This document shows, piece by piece, positions 9,923 to 19,205 of a stretch of DNA of 64,000 bases; positions within the stretch are counted from its first letter, which is position 1; every line of letters starts with the position of its first letter. This stretch comes from Shewanella benthica (GTDB lineage Bacteria > Pseudomonadota > Gammaproteobacteria > Enterobacterales > Shewanellaceae). The position numbers were made by a program, and so were the translations under genes. The stretch covers positions 62,001-126,000 of the forward strand of contig JAKVHY010000008.1 in assembly GCA_023284085.1 (NCBI GenBank), written 5' to 3'. The notes below the pieces were generated by a model. That model was not told the origin of the DNA, searched no databases, and saw nothing but the letters and a program-made list of their open reading frames with translations.

Positions 9923-10942
9923 ATGTTTTACAAAATCGCTCAAAAAGTCATGTTCCAAATGGATCCTGAGAGAGCGCACCATATCGCACTCAGCAGCCTT
10001 AAATCCACGGCGAATACCCCGTTAGATTGTTTCTACGCTCAGACGTTTGAACAAGCACCTGTTGAGTTTATGGGGATAACCTTCCCTAATCCTGTCGGTT
10101 TAGCCGCCGGTATGGACAAAGATGGTGAATGTATAGACGGTTTTCATGCTATGGGTTTTGGACATATCGAAGTGGGCACAGTCACACCCAAGCCCCAGCC
10201 AGGTAATGAGCAACCGCGTCTATTTAGATTAAAGCCTGCAAAAGCCATTATCAACAGAATGGGTTTCAATAATAAGGGAGTCGATAATCTTATTATTAAC
10301 CTCAAAAAGGCAAAATCTGGTGCTCTGGTTGGTGTCAATATTGGTAAGAATAAAGATACTCCAGTAGAGCAGGGCAAGGATGATTATCTTATCTGTATGG
10401 AGAAGGTGTACCCATACGCGGCATATATTACTGTCAATATCTCCTCTCCAAATACACCAGGCTTGAGAAGCATGCAGTATGGGGATCTGCTCGACGATCT
10501 ATTGAGATCACTTAAAGAGAAGCAGAAAGATCTTGCACAGCAGCATGGAAAATATGTGCCTCTGGCATTAAAAATAGCGCCTGATTTAACCCCTGATGAA
10601 ATTGAAAAAATTGCCGTTTCGCTCATTCGCAACAAATTTGATGGGGCTATTGCGACAAATACGACCTTGAGCCGTGATGGTGTGAGCGGACTTATCAATG
10701 CAAATGAAGCTGGAGGCCTAAGTGGTAAGCCTCTGAATTCATTGTCTACATCTGTAATAAAGCAGCTTTCTGATTGTCTTCAGGGTGAGATTCCGATCAT
10801 AGGTGTTGGTGGAATTAACTCTGCAGCCGACGCGCTAGATAAACTCGATGCGGGAGCCTGTATGGTGCAAATATTTTCAGGATTTATTTATCAGGGACCT
10901 GAATTAATTAAAGACATCGTCAATGCATATAGAGTTCGCTAA
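9923..10942 (+). CDS. pyrD: Dihydroorotate dehydrogenase (quinone), class 2
   Basis: A 339-residue FMN enzyme of pyrimidine synthesis that oxidises dihydroorotate to orotate and passes electrons to membrane quinones. The class-2 signature is complete: an N-terminal membrane-associating helix ([20 protein letters not shown]), [26 protein letters not shown], and [16 protein letters not shown] sequence holding the catalytic serine. [19 protein letters not shown] forms the phosphate-binding end of the barrel. The length equals that of E. coli PyrD. AGGAGAAAGC precedes the ATG. As in E. coli, zapC follows. Confidence 0.97.
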   Translation: MFYKIAQKVMFQMDPERAHHIALSSLKSTANTPLDCFYAQTFEQAPVEFMGITFPNPVGLAAGMDKDGECIDGFHAMGFGHIEVGTVTPKPQPGNEQPRLFRLKPAKAIINRMGFNNKGVDNLIINLKKAKSGALVGVNIGKNKDTPVEQGKDDYLICMEKVYPYAAYITVNISSPNTPGLRSMQYGDLLDDLLRSLKEKQKDLAQQHGKYVPLALKIAPDLTPDEIEKIAVSLIRNKFDGAIATNTTLSRDGVSGLINANEAGGLSGKPLNSLSTSVIKQLSDCLQGEIPIIGVGGINSAADALDKLDAGACMVQIFSGFIYQGPELIKDIVNAYRVR

Positions 10943-10948
10943 TTAAAA

Positions 10949-11003
10949 GATCGCTTTCAGATCCTTTTAAGATCGCGCGATCGCAATTTGATCGCGCATG
11001 ATC
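10949..11003. promoter_or_regulatory. Cluster of six phased GATC sites with inverted repeat
   Basis: Six GATC tetramers begin at 10949, 10960, 10971, 10979, 10990 and 11000. The spacing of 8 to 11 bp is close to one helical turn. Within it, GCGCGATC (10975-10982) and GATCGCGC (10990-10997) are an exact inverted repeat around a 7-bp loop, and the outer GATCs extend the stem past a 2-bp bulge. There is no T tract, so it is not an ordinary terminator. It lies in the pyrD-zapC gap. Dense GATC clusters are substrates for Dam methylation and SeqA binding; that role here is inference. Confidence 0.55.
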
Positions 11004-11107
11004 GATGTAAGATGCTGTTATCTTAGTTAATTTATTTAAATTATATTTTGATATTGCACAAAATATCATCTATTATCGCCTTGTATTCTATATGACAGGT
11101 AAAGGTT

Positions 11108-11641
11108 ATGTTATTAATGCCAAAAAGGGATTGGCAATGGAATTATAATGATGCGTATGGTGTGTTGAGCGTCTCATTAGGTTCAGAGATGGAATTTCTG
11201 ACGCCTTATAAAATGAAAACGTTAATTCCTGATGCCTTGATGGAATTAGAGTTTAATATGGAACATGCCAAATTTTATATTGAGTTTCTAGACCTTATCT
11301 CAAAGTCATTACGCATAACGGGGGCTTTGCAAGTTCAGCTAGCGCTCAATGCCACGGCTGCACATTTCTTATTAAAGCCACAAATGCCTAAGTCATGGTT
11401 TTTCTCTACCAGTAATATGTGTGTCTTTAGTGAGCTGGGTAAAATTTTTCACTTGTCTTGTCAGGGAGGAATAGCGCAGGTCTTGGTTGTTGAGACGAGT
11501 GTTCAAGCCTCACTGGTGATGTTACTGGAAAAAGAGTTACAGCTGAGTGATAGCAAATCACTAGGCCAATTCGAATGTATTAAAGTGATGCACGATAGAC
11601 TGCATCCAATTATGGTTAATCGGCAGATTGTGGCAGCATAG
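11108..11641 (+). CDS. zapC: Cell division protein ZapC
   Basis: A 177-residue cytoplasmic protein of the ZapC (former DUF1379) family, which bundles FtsZ and stabilises the Z-ring. It shows the family start (MPKRDWQWNYNDAYGVLSVS after two extra residues), the KMKTLIPDAL block and the conserved middle around residues 50-100. Its position directly after pyrD matches E. coli, which adds to the call. AAAGG lies just upstream of the ATG. An alternative start four codons in (MPKRDW) is possible. Confidence 0.9.
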   Translation: MLLMPKRDWQWNYNDAYGVLSVSLGSEMEFLTPYKMKTLIPDALMELEFNMEHAKFYIEFLDLISKSLRITGALQVQLALNATAAHFLLKPQMPKSWFFSTSNMCVFSELGKIFHLSCQGGIAQVLVVETSVQASLVMLLEKELQLSDSKSLGQFECIKVMHDRLHPIMVNRQIVAA

Positions 11642-11679
11642 TTTGCCTGTTCAGCCATATTTCACTGTCCATCTTCGTC

Positions 11680-11814
11680 TTATCCCCTCATAACTAGTCT
11701 AGATTTAAGCTCATTCGCCTTGATTTCGTCTGCCAAAAACACCACTGAGTCGATCACTTTCTTATACTGATTGCTGTAAGAACTGGAATAATCCCCATGA
11801 GAGCCAATAACTTT
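11680..11814 (-). pseudogene. Coding-like 44-codon open stretch between zapC and rlmKL
   Basis: The minus strand is open from a stop at about 11815-11817 to a TAA at 11680-11682. It reads as a plausible protein tail: GSHGDYSSSYSNQ, then KKVIDSVVFLADEIKANELK. No ATG, GTG or TTG lies near the beginning of the stretch; the first candidate is GTG at VIDSVV. It may be the remains of a lost gene (E. coli carries ycbX on the minus strand at this spot, but I see no YcbX resemblance), or simply chance. Confidence 0.2.
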
Positions 11815-11879
11815 TTATCATTTCAGTGCTCATCAAGGTATAATGTCTGATTAATTTTTACTGTGTGTCTATCTATACG

Positions 11880-14015
11880 ATGTTAAATTTTTTTGCTGCG
11901 GCTCCTAGGGGCTATGAATATGCGTTATCACTCGAGTTAGCTGAGCTCGGTGCCTCTGAAATCAAAGAGAGCGTGGCTGGTGTCTACTTTACGGCATCTC
12001 TCGAGCTAGGTTATCGAATTACGCTTTGGTCACGTTTGGCGAGTCGAATCATTTTCGTCATACATAAAGGACCATGCGAGTCACCTGAGCAGCTCTATAA
12101 TGCTGCTTATGGTATAGATTGGCAGATGCAGTTTTCTAATCGCAGCACATTTAGTGTCGATTTTCACGGTCAAGGTGGTTTCATCAATAACACCATGTAC
12201 GGTGCACTTAAGATAAAAGATGCCATCGTCGATCGTTTTCGCGACGATGATTTTTCAAGGCCAGATGTCTCCCGCGACAATGCAGATTTTCGAATCGACG
12301 CACACTATCGTCGTGGAGAGATCACCATAGGCTTGAATTTCTCCGGACCTGCTCTGCATAAGCGTGGTTATCGCTCGACCACAGGTGAAGCCCCTTTAAA
12401 AGAGAATCTTGCCGCAAATATGCTGGTGCGTAGTGGCTGGAAGCAAGATCCTGTTTCACTGCTCGACCCTTTCTGTGGTAGTGGCACTATCTTGATTGAA
12501 GCTGCCATGATGGCTTGTGATATGGCGCCGGGTCTTCATCGTGAGCGCTTTGGTTTTGAGCATTGGCTGAGACATAATGACAAACATTGGCAAGAATTAC
12601 TCAATGAGGCTCGTGCCAGAGCCTCTATAGGCATAACCCGCTGTACCACTAAATTTTATGGGTCAGACATACAGCCTCATCTCATCTCTATCGCTAAACA
12701 AAACGCAGAAAATGCCGGTGTGAGTGACTTAATCGAATTTATTGTTAGCGATGTTTTAGAGGTTAAAGTACCGGAAGCATCGGGTTACCTTATCAGTAAC
12801 CCTCCCTACGGTGAACGTTTAGGCACAGTTACTGAGCTGCTTCAGCTCTATTATCAGTTGGGTGATAAGTTTAAGGCTGAATTTGGTGGCTGGAAATTAG
12901 CCATGTTAAACAGTGATAAAGAGCTGTTATCCGCCTTGAAGCTCAAAGCCGATAAACAGATGAAGATGAGTAATGGTCCACTGGATTGTGCATTCAACCT
13001 TTATACTGTTCATGCTGATAATACTCGCCGCGTCGACCCTGAGAATATCAAGAGAGATGGCGATGTTAGCGATATTGCCGTGCCTTTCGCTAATCGGATT
13101 AAGAAGAATTATAAGCAACTTAAGAAGTGGGCTAAAAAAGAGGGTATCGACAGTTACCGTATCTATGATGCCGATCTACCAGATTATAAAGTTGCCATCG
13201 ATAAATACCTGGATTATGTCGTTATACAAGAGTATACCGCGCCAATGGATATTCCCGAGTCTGTGACCAAGCGTCGTTTGACCGATGTGCTTATTGCCTT
13301 ACCGAGCGCGATTGGTATCGATCCTAAGAACATCATTTTGAAGAAGCGTGAGCGTCAAAAAGGCATTAATCAGTATGAGAAGCTCTCAACGACTAAGCTT
13401 GAGCTTATCACCACTGAATATGACGCCAAATTTAAGTTAAACCTTAAAGAGTATCTGGATACCGGTCTGTTCCTCGATCATCGTCTCACCCGTAAACTCG
13501 TGGGTGAAAAGTCTAACAATCGCGATGTCCTCAATCTGTTTGCCTATACGGGGACGGCTTCTGTACATGCTGCACTCGGCGGGGCTAAAACGGTGACGAC
13601 CGTAGATATGTCTAATACCTATATCAGCTGGGCGAAAGAAAACTTTGCTTTAAATGGGTTAAATGACAATAAGTATTCGTTTGTTCAGGCCGACTGTTTG
13701 ACTTGGATCAAACGTACCCGTGATACTTATGACTTCATCTTCATCGATCCGCCGACGTTTTCAAATTCGAAACGCATGGAAGACTCCTTCGATGTATTAC
13801 GTGATCATGTCGCTTTACTCAGTGACTTGATTAAGATTCTCAGGCCAGGTGGTGAGATCATCTTTTCCAACAATAAGCGTAAGTTTAAGATGGAGATAGC
13901 AGCCCTAGAAGCTGTTGGCATTAACGTTGAAAATATCGACAGCCAAACCTTACCGATGGATTTTAAGCGTAACCCACAGATCCATAACACTTGGCTGCTA
14001 ACGCATGCCGAGTAA
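11880..14015 (+). CDS. rlmL: Bifunctional 23S rRNA methyltransferase (m2G2445 / m7G2069)
   Basis: A 711-residue fusion enzyme (RlmKL). An N-terminal THUMP domain and first SAM methyltransferase ([16 protein letters not shown], then [10 protein letters not shown]) make m2G2445. The C-terminal half is a second methyltransferase ([18 protein letters not shown], then [15 protein letters not shown]) that makes m7G2069. I chose the ATG at 11880 ([16 protein letters not shown]), which aligns with the start of E. coli RlmL. An in-frame GTG five codons upstream (11865) is the alternative. A TATAAT at 11839-11844 could be its -10 element. It overlaps the next gene by 11 bp. Confidence 0.96.
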   Translation: MLNFFAAAPRGYEYALSLELAELGASEIKESVAGVYFTASLELGYRITLWSRLASRIIFVIHKGPCESPEQLYNAAYGIDWQMQFSNRSTFSVDFHGQGGFINNTMYGALKIKDAIVDRFRDDDFSRPDVSRDNADFRIDAHYRRGEITIGLNFSGPALHKRGYRSTTGEAPLKENLAANMLVRSGWKQDPVSLLDPFCGSGTILIEAAMMACDMAPGLHRERFGFEHWLRHNDKHWQELLNEARARASIGITRCTTKFYGSDIQPHLISIAKQNAENAGVSDLIEFIVSDVLEVKVPEASGYLISNPPYGERLGTVTELLQLYYQLGDKFKAEFGGWKLAMLNSDKELLSALKLKADKQMKMSNGPLDCAFNLYTVHADNTRRVDPENIKRDGDVSDIAVPFANRIKKNYKQLKKWAKKEGIDSYRIYDADLPDYKVAIDKYLDYVVIQEYTAPMDIPESVTKRRLTDVLIALPSAIGIDPKNIILKKRERQKGINQYEKLSTTKLELITTEYDAKFKLNLKEYLDTGLFLDHRLTRKLVGEKSNNRDVLNLFAYTGTASVHAALGGAKTVTTVDMSNTYISWAKENFALNGLNDNKYSFVQADCLTWIKRTRDTYDFIFIDPPTFSNSKRMEDSFDVLRDHVALLSDLIKILRPGGEIIFSNNKRKFKMEIAALEAVGINVENIDSQTLPMDFKRNPQIHNTWLLTHAE

Positions 14016-14238
14016 GTCCTATATCTTGTTCCACACAGATGCGTGTCATCTGTGTGAGTTAGCCGAGCAGTTGATTGTTATGTCTGGTATCTCATACATA
14101 ACAACAGACATCTGTGATGATGAAAAGCTAGCTGAACAATATGGCATTCGTATCCCCGTGCTAAAACAGATAGATTCTCAAAATGAGCTCAATTGGCCAT
14201 TTGATGAAGATGTATTAAAGAAATTTTTAGGAGCATAA
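14005..14238 (+). CDS. Small glutaredoxin-like protein
   Basis: A 77-residue thioredoxin-fold protein of the glutaredoxin-like/DUF836 group. The dithiol motif CHLC is at residues 14-17 of the first strand-helix unit ([15 protein letters not shown]), and the cis-proline strand appears as GIRIPVLK. The redox partner is not known. It overlaps the 3' end of rlmL by 11 bp and ends one base before uup, so the three genes are translationally linked. Confidence 0.8.
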   Translation: MPSKSYILFHTDACHLCELAEQLIVMSGISYITTDICDDEKLAEQYGIRIPVLKQIDSQNELNWPFDEDVLKKFLGA

Positions 14239-14239
14239 A

Positions 14240-16159
14240 TTGAGTCTTGTTCGTATTAATAGTGGCTCTCTAGCCTATGGTTACACCCCACTATTACAAA
14301 AAGCTGATTTTACCATTGAACCAGGTGAGCGCGTCTGTATCGTTGGCCGCAATGGTGCCGGTAAGTCCAGCCTGATGAAAGTATTGAGCGGTGATGTCTT
14401 GCTCGATGAGGGCGAATTTAATATCGCCAGCAACATTAAGGTGAGTCGTTTACAGCAAGATCCACCCAAAGCCGAGCAAGGCTCTGTCTACTCCTATATT
14501 TCTGCCGGCCTGCAAGAGGTTGGCGAGAAGCTAGAACGTTATCATCAGCTGGCCCACGATGTCGGCACCGCAGAGCCGGATGAGATGAACCGCATGCTGA
14601 AGCAGATGGAGCGGCTTCAGGAAGATATTGACCATCTCAATGGTTGGCAGTTAGACAGTCGTATTAATCAGAATTGTGAACTATTGGGTCTAGACCCCGA
14701 CAGTGCCTTGACAGAATTGTCGGGTGGCTGGCAACGTAAGGTGGCCTTGGCCAGAGCCTTGGTCAGTGAGCCGGATTTGTTATTACTCGATGAGCCGACC
14801 AACCATCTGGATATCGATACTATCGAATGGTTAGAGCAGTTTTTGTTAAGTTACAAGGGCGCCATCGTATTTATCAGCCACGATAGGGGCTTTATTCAGC
14901 GTATGGCGACTCGCATAGTCGATCTCGATCGCGGTGTCATCACCTCTTGGCCTGGTAGCTACCAGGTATATCTCGATGGCAAAGCCGAGTGGTTACGCGT
15001 CGAAGCCGAGCAAAATGCACTATTTGATAAGCGATTAGCGGATGAAGAAACCTGGATCCGCCAAGGTGTGAAGGCCAGACGCACACGTAACGAAGGTCGT
15101 GTTCGTGCATTAAAGGCGTTGCGAGTCGAACGTATGGCGCGCCTAAATCGACAAGGCGGCGCTAAGATGGCCGTGGCCGATACCGATCGTTCCGGCAAGC
15201 TTGTTTTCGATATCGAAAACCTGAACTACAACCTGCCAGATAAGAACTTGGTGAAGGATTTTACCTCGGCTGTGATGCGCGGAGACAGAATCGCCCTGAT
15301 TGGCCCCAATGGTTGTGGAAAATCGACCTTAGTCAAACTCTTGATTGGTCAGTTAGAGGCTCAGTCGGGTAGTATCAAGGTAGGGACTAAGCTCGAAATT
15401 GCCTACTTCGATCAATACAGAGAAGCGCTCGATCCTGAGAAAACAGTGGAAGAGAACGTAGGTGAAGGTAAGAAAACCGTCACCATTAATGGCCAAGACC
15501 GTCATATTTTGAGCTACCTACAAGACTTCCTCTTCTCGCCGATGAGAGCTAGAACGCCGGTGAAGGCACTTTCAGGTGGTGAGAAAAACCGTTTATTGCT
15601 AGCACGTCTGCTGTTAAGACCGGCTAACTTAATTATTCTCGATGAGCCAACTAACGATCTTGATATTGAGACCCTCGAATTGTTAGAGTCTTTGTTAACC
15701 GATTATAAGGGAACCTTACTCTTAGTGAGCCATGATAGGGCTTTTATCGATAATACAGTGACCAGTAGTTGGTGGTTCACCGGTAACGGTGGCTGGAGTG
15801 AGTATGTCGGTGGCTATGAGGATGCCGTGTCTCAGGGGGCTAAATTTTATTCTGAGGAACCTCAGGCAACAAAGAGTGTCCAATCTCAGAAGGTTGAGGT
15901 TAAAGAGGTAAAACCAGCAGAAAAGCCCAAAGCCGAAAAGAAGTTATCTTATAAAGTTCAACGTGAGCTCGAAGCGCTACCTGCTAAGATGGAGCGGTTG
16001 GAAGTGGAAGTTGAAGCTTTGCAAGAGAAAGTGAGTGCGCCAGATTTTTATGCTCAAGATCAAGATAAAATTAATCTCCAACTCGGCCAACTAGCCGACA
16101 AAGAGCAGGAGTTGGAAGTGTGCTTCGAGCGATGGGAAGAGTTAGAGTCGCTCAAGTAA
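14240..16159 (+). CDS. uup: ABC-F ATPase Uup
   Basis: A 639-residue soluble ABC-F protein with two nucleotide-binding domains and no membrane segments. Domain 1 has Walker A GRNGAGKSS and signature LSGGWQRK. Domain 2 has GPNGCGKST and LSGGEKNR. A C-terminal Lys/Glu-rich coiled coil (about residues 545-639) is the Uup DNA-binding type. Uup affects precise transposon excision and replication-fork or ribosome-related processes. Translation starts at TTG: the E. coli-like start MSLVRINSG aligns there, preceded by TTTTTAGGAGCA. It directly follows the glutaredoxin-like gene. Confidence 0.93.
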   Translation: MSLVRINSGSLAYGYTPLLQKADFTIEPGERVCIVGRNGAGKSSLMKVLSGDVLLDEGEFNIASNIKVSRLQQDPPKAEQGSVYSYISAGLQEVGEKLERYHQLAHDVGTAEPDEMNRMLKQMERLQEDIDHLNGWQLDSRINQNCELLGLDPDSALTELSGGWQRKVALARALVSEPDLLLLDEPTNHLDIDTIEWLEQFLLSYKGAIVFISHDRGFIQRMATRIVDLDRGVITSWPGSYQVYLDGKAEWLRVEAEQNALFDKRLADEETWIRQGVKARRTRNEGRVRALKALRVERMARLNRQGGAKMAVADTDRSGKLVFDIENLNYNLPDKNLVKDFTSAVMRGDRIALIGPNGCGKSTLVKLLIGQLEAQSGSIKVGTKLEIAYFDQYREALDPEKTVEENVGEGKKTVTINGQDRHILSYLQDFLFSPMRARTPVKALSGGEKNRLLLARLLLRPANLIILDEPTNDLDIETLELLESLLTDYKGTLLLVSHDRAFIDNTVTSSWWFTGNGGWSEYVGGYEDAVSQGAKFYSEEPQATKSVQSQKVEVKEVKPAEKPKAEKKLSYKVQRELEALPAKMERLEVEVEALQEKVSAPDFYAQDQDKINLQLGQLADKEQELEVCFERWEELESLK

Positions 16160-16198
16160 TACAAAATTAAAACTAGAAATAGTATGGGAATAGCGTTA

Positions 16199-18106
16199 AT
16201 GAAGTTGAAACTGGATAAAGCACTATCATTAGTTGCAGTAGGTGTAATTGGTGTTTTGCAAGGTGCCAATGCAGCATCTATATATGAAATTAAAAACCTA
16301 GACGAAATTTATAGCCAGACGGACGGCGCTGAATTAATCGGCACATTACAGGGCACCCGTAGTGGCTATGGTATGGCGATTAATGCTAATAATGAGTCTT
16401 TAGGTGTGGCAAAAGGTAAAAAATACCTGAGTGTGTCAGAGGATGATGATGGTGTCATCGATATCGAAGATGGTATCGCGCCTGAAGAGAGGGTAGTGCT
16501 TTCCATTAATACGCCGATTAAAGCTAACAACTTCACCTTTACCGCTGAGGACAATGATCCATCTAAGCCTTGGTTACCGACTTTTGACAGCGTCAATGGC
16601 ACCACAGATCCGGGCTTAACGGATCCAGATGTTCCTGCTACTATCAACTCAGTCGATGTCTACTTTTTCGGTATCAATGATACGGGCGTAAAAGTGGGTT
16701 CGATGACCTCTAAAGAGCTAACTGAGCCCTATACAGGTAGTACGGCAGATCAAGAGTTTTGGTACTACCGAGATTTTGAAGAACGTGGCTTCGTTAAAAA
16801 TGCCGATGGCACAGAGACAGCTCTGGTACCGACTTTGACCGAATATGTTAAAGACGATGAGACTCCAGCTGTTAATGTGGGTGGTTACTCGGTAGCGGCC
16901 AAAGTGAATGCTAACGGGCTAGTGGTGGGCTATGTCGGCACCGAGTTGTCTAAGAATGCTAAAGATCGTATCGATAGCTGTATCACAGGTACAACTTATC
17001 CTCTAGATGTCTGTGTGCAGACGCTGCAGTTTCCCTATAACCAGTATGGTAACAGTTATATTAACTATCAAGTGCGCGGTTATGTGTGGCAGTTAACTGC
17101 GGATGGGACTGGTGTAGAAAGCGAGAATCAACTGCCGTTAGGTTTAACCCCGAGCTCTGATTCTTCTTTTATTTATACGGCTCAAGGCCTTGGAGTCAAT
17201 ACCGCAGGAACTGTCGTAGGGCGCTCTCATGTGTATCGTCGAGGCAATAAAGATAAACTGGCTTATGATGCTGCATATTGGACTAAGAACGACACCACTG
17301 GTGAGTATGACTATCACTGGATAGATATGATAGATGATAGATATCAATCTATTGCTTATGATATTAATGATAATGGCATCTTAGTGGGCAGTTATAAACA
17401 ATATCTGCAAGGATACGAAAGAGATAAATTTTTCTATTTCGATACTAAAGGAACTGCTGAACTAGTTACTCCTTTTGATTTTAGCAGCAGCGCTGGAATC
17501 TCAGATCTAAGCAGTAAGCCAAAAGATATCAACAACAAGGGCCAGGTCGTCGGTTATATCGAAACCACCCACGATAAGGAAAAGCCGCGCCCTAAGGCGG
17601 GCTTCTTGTTTGATAAAGAGACTGATGATTTTAGGAATCTTAACCAGCTGTTAACGTGTGAGTCTAAAGGCTTTGAGAAGGTCGATGACAAGTGGATACG
17701 CAAAACCGTTGAAGTCGCAGATGGTTCAGGTAAGACACTTACCTACAATGCAGATCTTGTGATTGTCGAGGCTAACGGCATCAATGAAGAGGGGGTTATT
17801 GTCGGTACAGTGTCAGTGCGTAAGCCTCAGTACAAATTCGATTCAAATGGCAACCTGGTTATAGGTGATAACGGTCTGCCTATCTTCGAAGTGAATGGCT
17901 ATGGTGATCCATTGACATCTTACCTGCCTCGCTCTGTGGTATTGCAAACGAATGGAGACGAAGTGACCGATGAGTGGCTAGCTGCTAATAATTGTGTCGA
18001 TAATAATGAAGAACCTGATGATTATGAGCGTAAAGGCGCGGCCAGTTTTGCCTGGTTGTTTGCTTTACCCTTACTTTGGTTCCGTCGTCGCTACTCGAAT
18101 ACGTAG
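16199..18106 (+). CDS. DUF3466 family protein with GlyGly-CTERM sorting signal
   Basis: A secreted protein of about 635 residues. The ATG at 16199 gives a clean signal peptide (MKLKLDKALSLVAVGVIGVL, cleavage after ANA); an ATG five codons earlier is less likely. The body carries repeats of the form INDNGILVGSY and INNKGQVVGYIE, the HAF-like repeat typical of DUF3466. The C-terminus KGAASFAWLFALPLLWFRRR is a GlyGly-CTERM-like tripartite signal (small residues, hydrophobic helix, arginine cluster). Such signals are cleaved by rhombosortase in species with type II secretion, so the protein probably goes to the cell surface. Its function is unknown. Confidence 0.8.
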   Translation: MKLKLDKALSLVAVGVIGVLQGANAASIYEIKNLDEIYSQTDGAELIGTLQGTRSGYGMAINANNESLGVAKGKKYLSVSEDDDGVIDIEDGIAPEERVVLSINTPIKANNFTFTAEDNDPSKPWLPTFDSVNGTTDPGLTDPDVPATINSVDVYFFGINDTGVKVGSMTSKELTEPYTGSTADQEFWYYRDFEERGFVKNADGTETALVPTLTEYVKDDETPAVNVGGYSVAAKVNANGLVVGYVGTELSKNAKDRIDSCITGTTYPLDVCVQTLQFPYNQYGNSYINYQVRGYVWQLTADGTGVESENQLPLGLTPSSDSSFIYTAQGLGVNTAGTVVGRSHVYRRGNKDKLAYDAAYWTKNDTTGEYDYHWIDMIDDRYQSIAYDINDNGILVGSYKQYLQGYERDKFFYFDTKGTAELVTPFDFSSSAGISDLSSKPKDINNKGQVVGYIETTHDKEKPRPKAGFLFDKETDDFRNLNQLLTCESKGFEKVDDKWIRKTVEVADGSGKTLTYNADLVIVEANGINEEGVIVGTVSVRKPQYKFDSNGNLVIGDNGLPIFEVNGYGDPLTSYLPRSVVLQTNGDEVTDEWLAANNCVDNNEEPDDYERKGAASFAWLFALPLLWFRRRYSNT

Positions 18107-18187
18107 CACAAATATTCACTTGAAATAATCAAGGTCAATGCTTGTTATAGCAGATACTGACTCTGGTAGAACAAGATCATAGAAAAG

Positions 18188-18213
18188 TCGAGGCGAAGGC
18201 CTCGATTTTTTTT
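18188..18213 (+). terminator. Intrinsic terminator after the DUF3466 gene
   Basis: Stem TCGAGGC/GCCTCGA with a GAAG loop, followed by eight T. Confidence 0.9.
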
Positions 18214-18345
18214 GTCCAAAAAACTCAACAGCTTAAAAAATAACCATGAAAATTGGTTAAATATTGATTGATCTTGAGTCGAAAAAGATTTATTTCTATC
18301 AAGTGAAGCTATTGCTTCTTTGTATGTAAAACAGAGGATGCTTGC

Positions 18346-18522
18346 ATGAAGAGACAAAAAAGAGATCGTTTAGACAGAGCTTTTTCGAAAGGATTTCAAG
18401 CCGGAGTTGGCGGCCGCTCAAAGGAGAATTGTCCGTACTCGACACTTGATTCTAAGTCACAGTGGTTAGGGGGGTGGCGCGAAGGCGTAGATGGCCGAAT
18501 AACTGGCTTATTTAATAAGTAA
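18346..18522 (+). CDS. rmf: Ribosome modulation factor
   Basis: A 58-residue basic protein beginning MKRQKRDRLDRAFSKGFQAG, with SQWLGGWREG near the end, nearly the same as E. coli RMF. It binds 70S ribosomes in stationary phase and drives formation of inactive 100S dimers. AGAGGA lies nine bases before the ATG. It has its own terminators on both sides and is transcribed alone, convergently with fabA, as in other gammaproteobacteria. Confidence 0.96.
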   Translation: MKRQKRDRLDRAFSKGFQAGVGGRSKENCPYSTLDSKSQWLGGWREGVDGRITGLFNK

Positions 18523-18532
18523 CGCAGCATTT

Positions 18533-18576
18533 TGCCCTCCTGGTAACAGAAAACTGTAGCCGAAGAGGGCATTTTT
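18533..18576 (+). terminator. Intrinsic terminator after rmf
   Basis: Outer stem TGCCCTC/GAGGGCA with a smaller inner hairpin (ACAG/CTGT), followed by five T. Confidence 0.75.
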
Positions 18577-18621
18577 ATATCTGGTTTATTAAGCTTAAAA
18601 CCACAATCACAAAAATAAAGT

Positions 18622-19137
18622 CTAGAAATTGCTCGTATCTGTGAAGATGCCGACTTTCAAATCTTTAGCGCTGTAGATCTCGCGTCCATCGACTTCCATG
18701 GTTGCATCAGCGATACCCATGGTGAGTTTGCGGTAAACTTTACGCTTAATCGTCAGTTTATAGGTGACTTTCTTAGCATCGGGAAGTACTTGTCCGGTAA
18801 ATTTAACCTCTCCAACACCTAATGCCCGCCCTTTACCTTCGGCGCCTTCCCAACCGAGGAAGAAACCTACTAGCTGCCACATAGCATCTAGGCCCAGGCA
18901 ACCCGGCATCACGGGATCGTTTTCGAAATGACAACCGAAAAACCACAATTTTGGATCGATATCCAATTCAGCAACAATTTCACCTTTGCCGAATTCTCCA
19001 CCATCGGCATTTATCTTAACAATGCGGTCGATCATCAACATATTGTTTATCGGCAGACGCGGCGAGTCTTTACCCAATAACTTCGCATGACCACAGGCGA
19101 TAAGATCTTCTTTACTGAAACTGTTTGCATTACTCAT
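18622..19137 (-). CDS. fabA: 3-hydroxydecanoyl-ACP dehydratase/isomerase
   Basis: A 171-residue hot-dog-fold enzyme that dehydrates 3-hydroxydecanoyl-ACP and isomerises trans-2- to cis-3-decenoyl-ACP, the branch point of anaerobic unsaturated fatty-acid synthesis. The catalytic pair is visible: His70 in [13 protein letters not shown] and Asp84 in LGLDAMWQ. The length equals that of E. coli FabA. It lies downstream of a lon-like protease gene, as in E. coli, but has its own promoter with a FabR-type operator in the 68-bp gap. Unsaturated fatty acids are important for cold-adapted membranes. Confidence 0.97.
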   Translation of the reverse strand: MSNANSFSKEDLIACGHAKLLGKDSPRLPINNMLMIDRIVKINADGGEFGKGEIVAELDIDPKLWFFGCHFENDPVMPGCLGLDAMWQLVGFFLGWEGAEGKGRALGVGEVKFTGQVLPDAKKVTYKLTIKRKVYRKLTMGIADATMEVDGREIYSAKDLKVGIFTDTSNF

Positions 19138-19170
19138 TGATTTTCTTCACTCCAACAATATGATCTGCCA

Positions 19171-19199
19171 AGACTAGCGAACACGTGTACGCTAAACAA
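19171..19199 (-). promoter_or_regulatory. fabA promoter with FabR-type operator in the spacer
   Basis: On the minus strand a -35 TTGTTT (19194-19199) and a -10 TAGTCT (19171-19176) are separated by exactly 17 bp. The spacer plus one flanking base is AGCGTACACGTGTTCGCT (19176-19193), a near-perfect palindrome with one mismatched pair that matches the FabR site known from E. coli fabA/fabB. FabR binding there would block RNA polymerase. The promoter and operator are seen in the sequence; regulation by FabR is inferred from the motif. Confidence 0.8.
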
Positions 19200-19205
19200 C
19201 TCCGA

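Noticed and set aside
10971..10997. Reading the pyrD downstream hairpin as an intrinsic terminator
   Set aside because: No T tract follows the stem; the GATC phasing is the more striking property.
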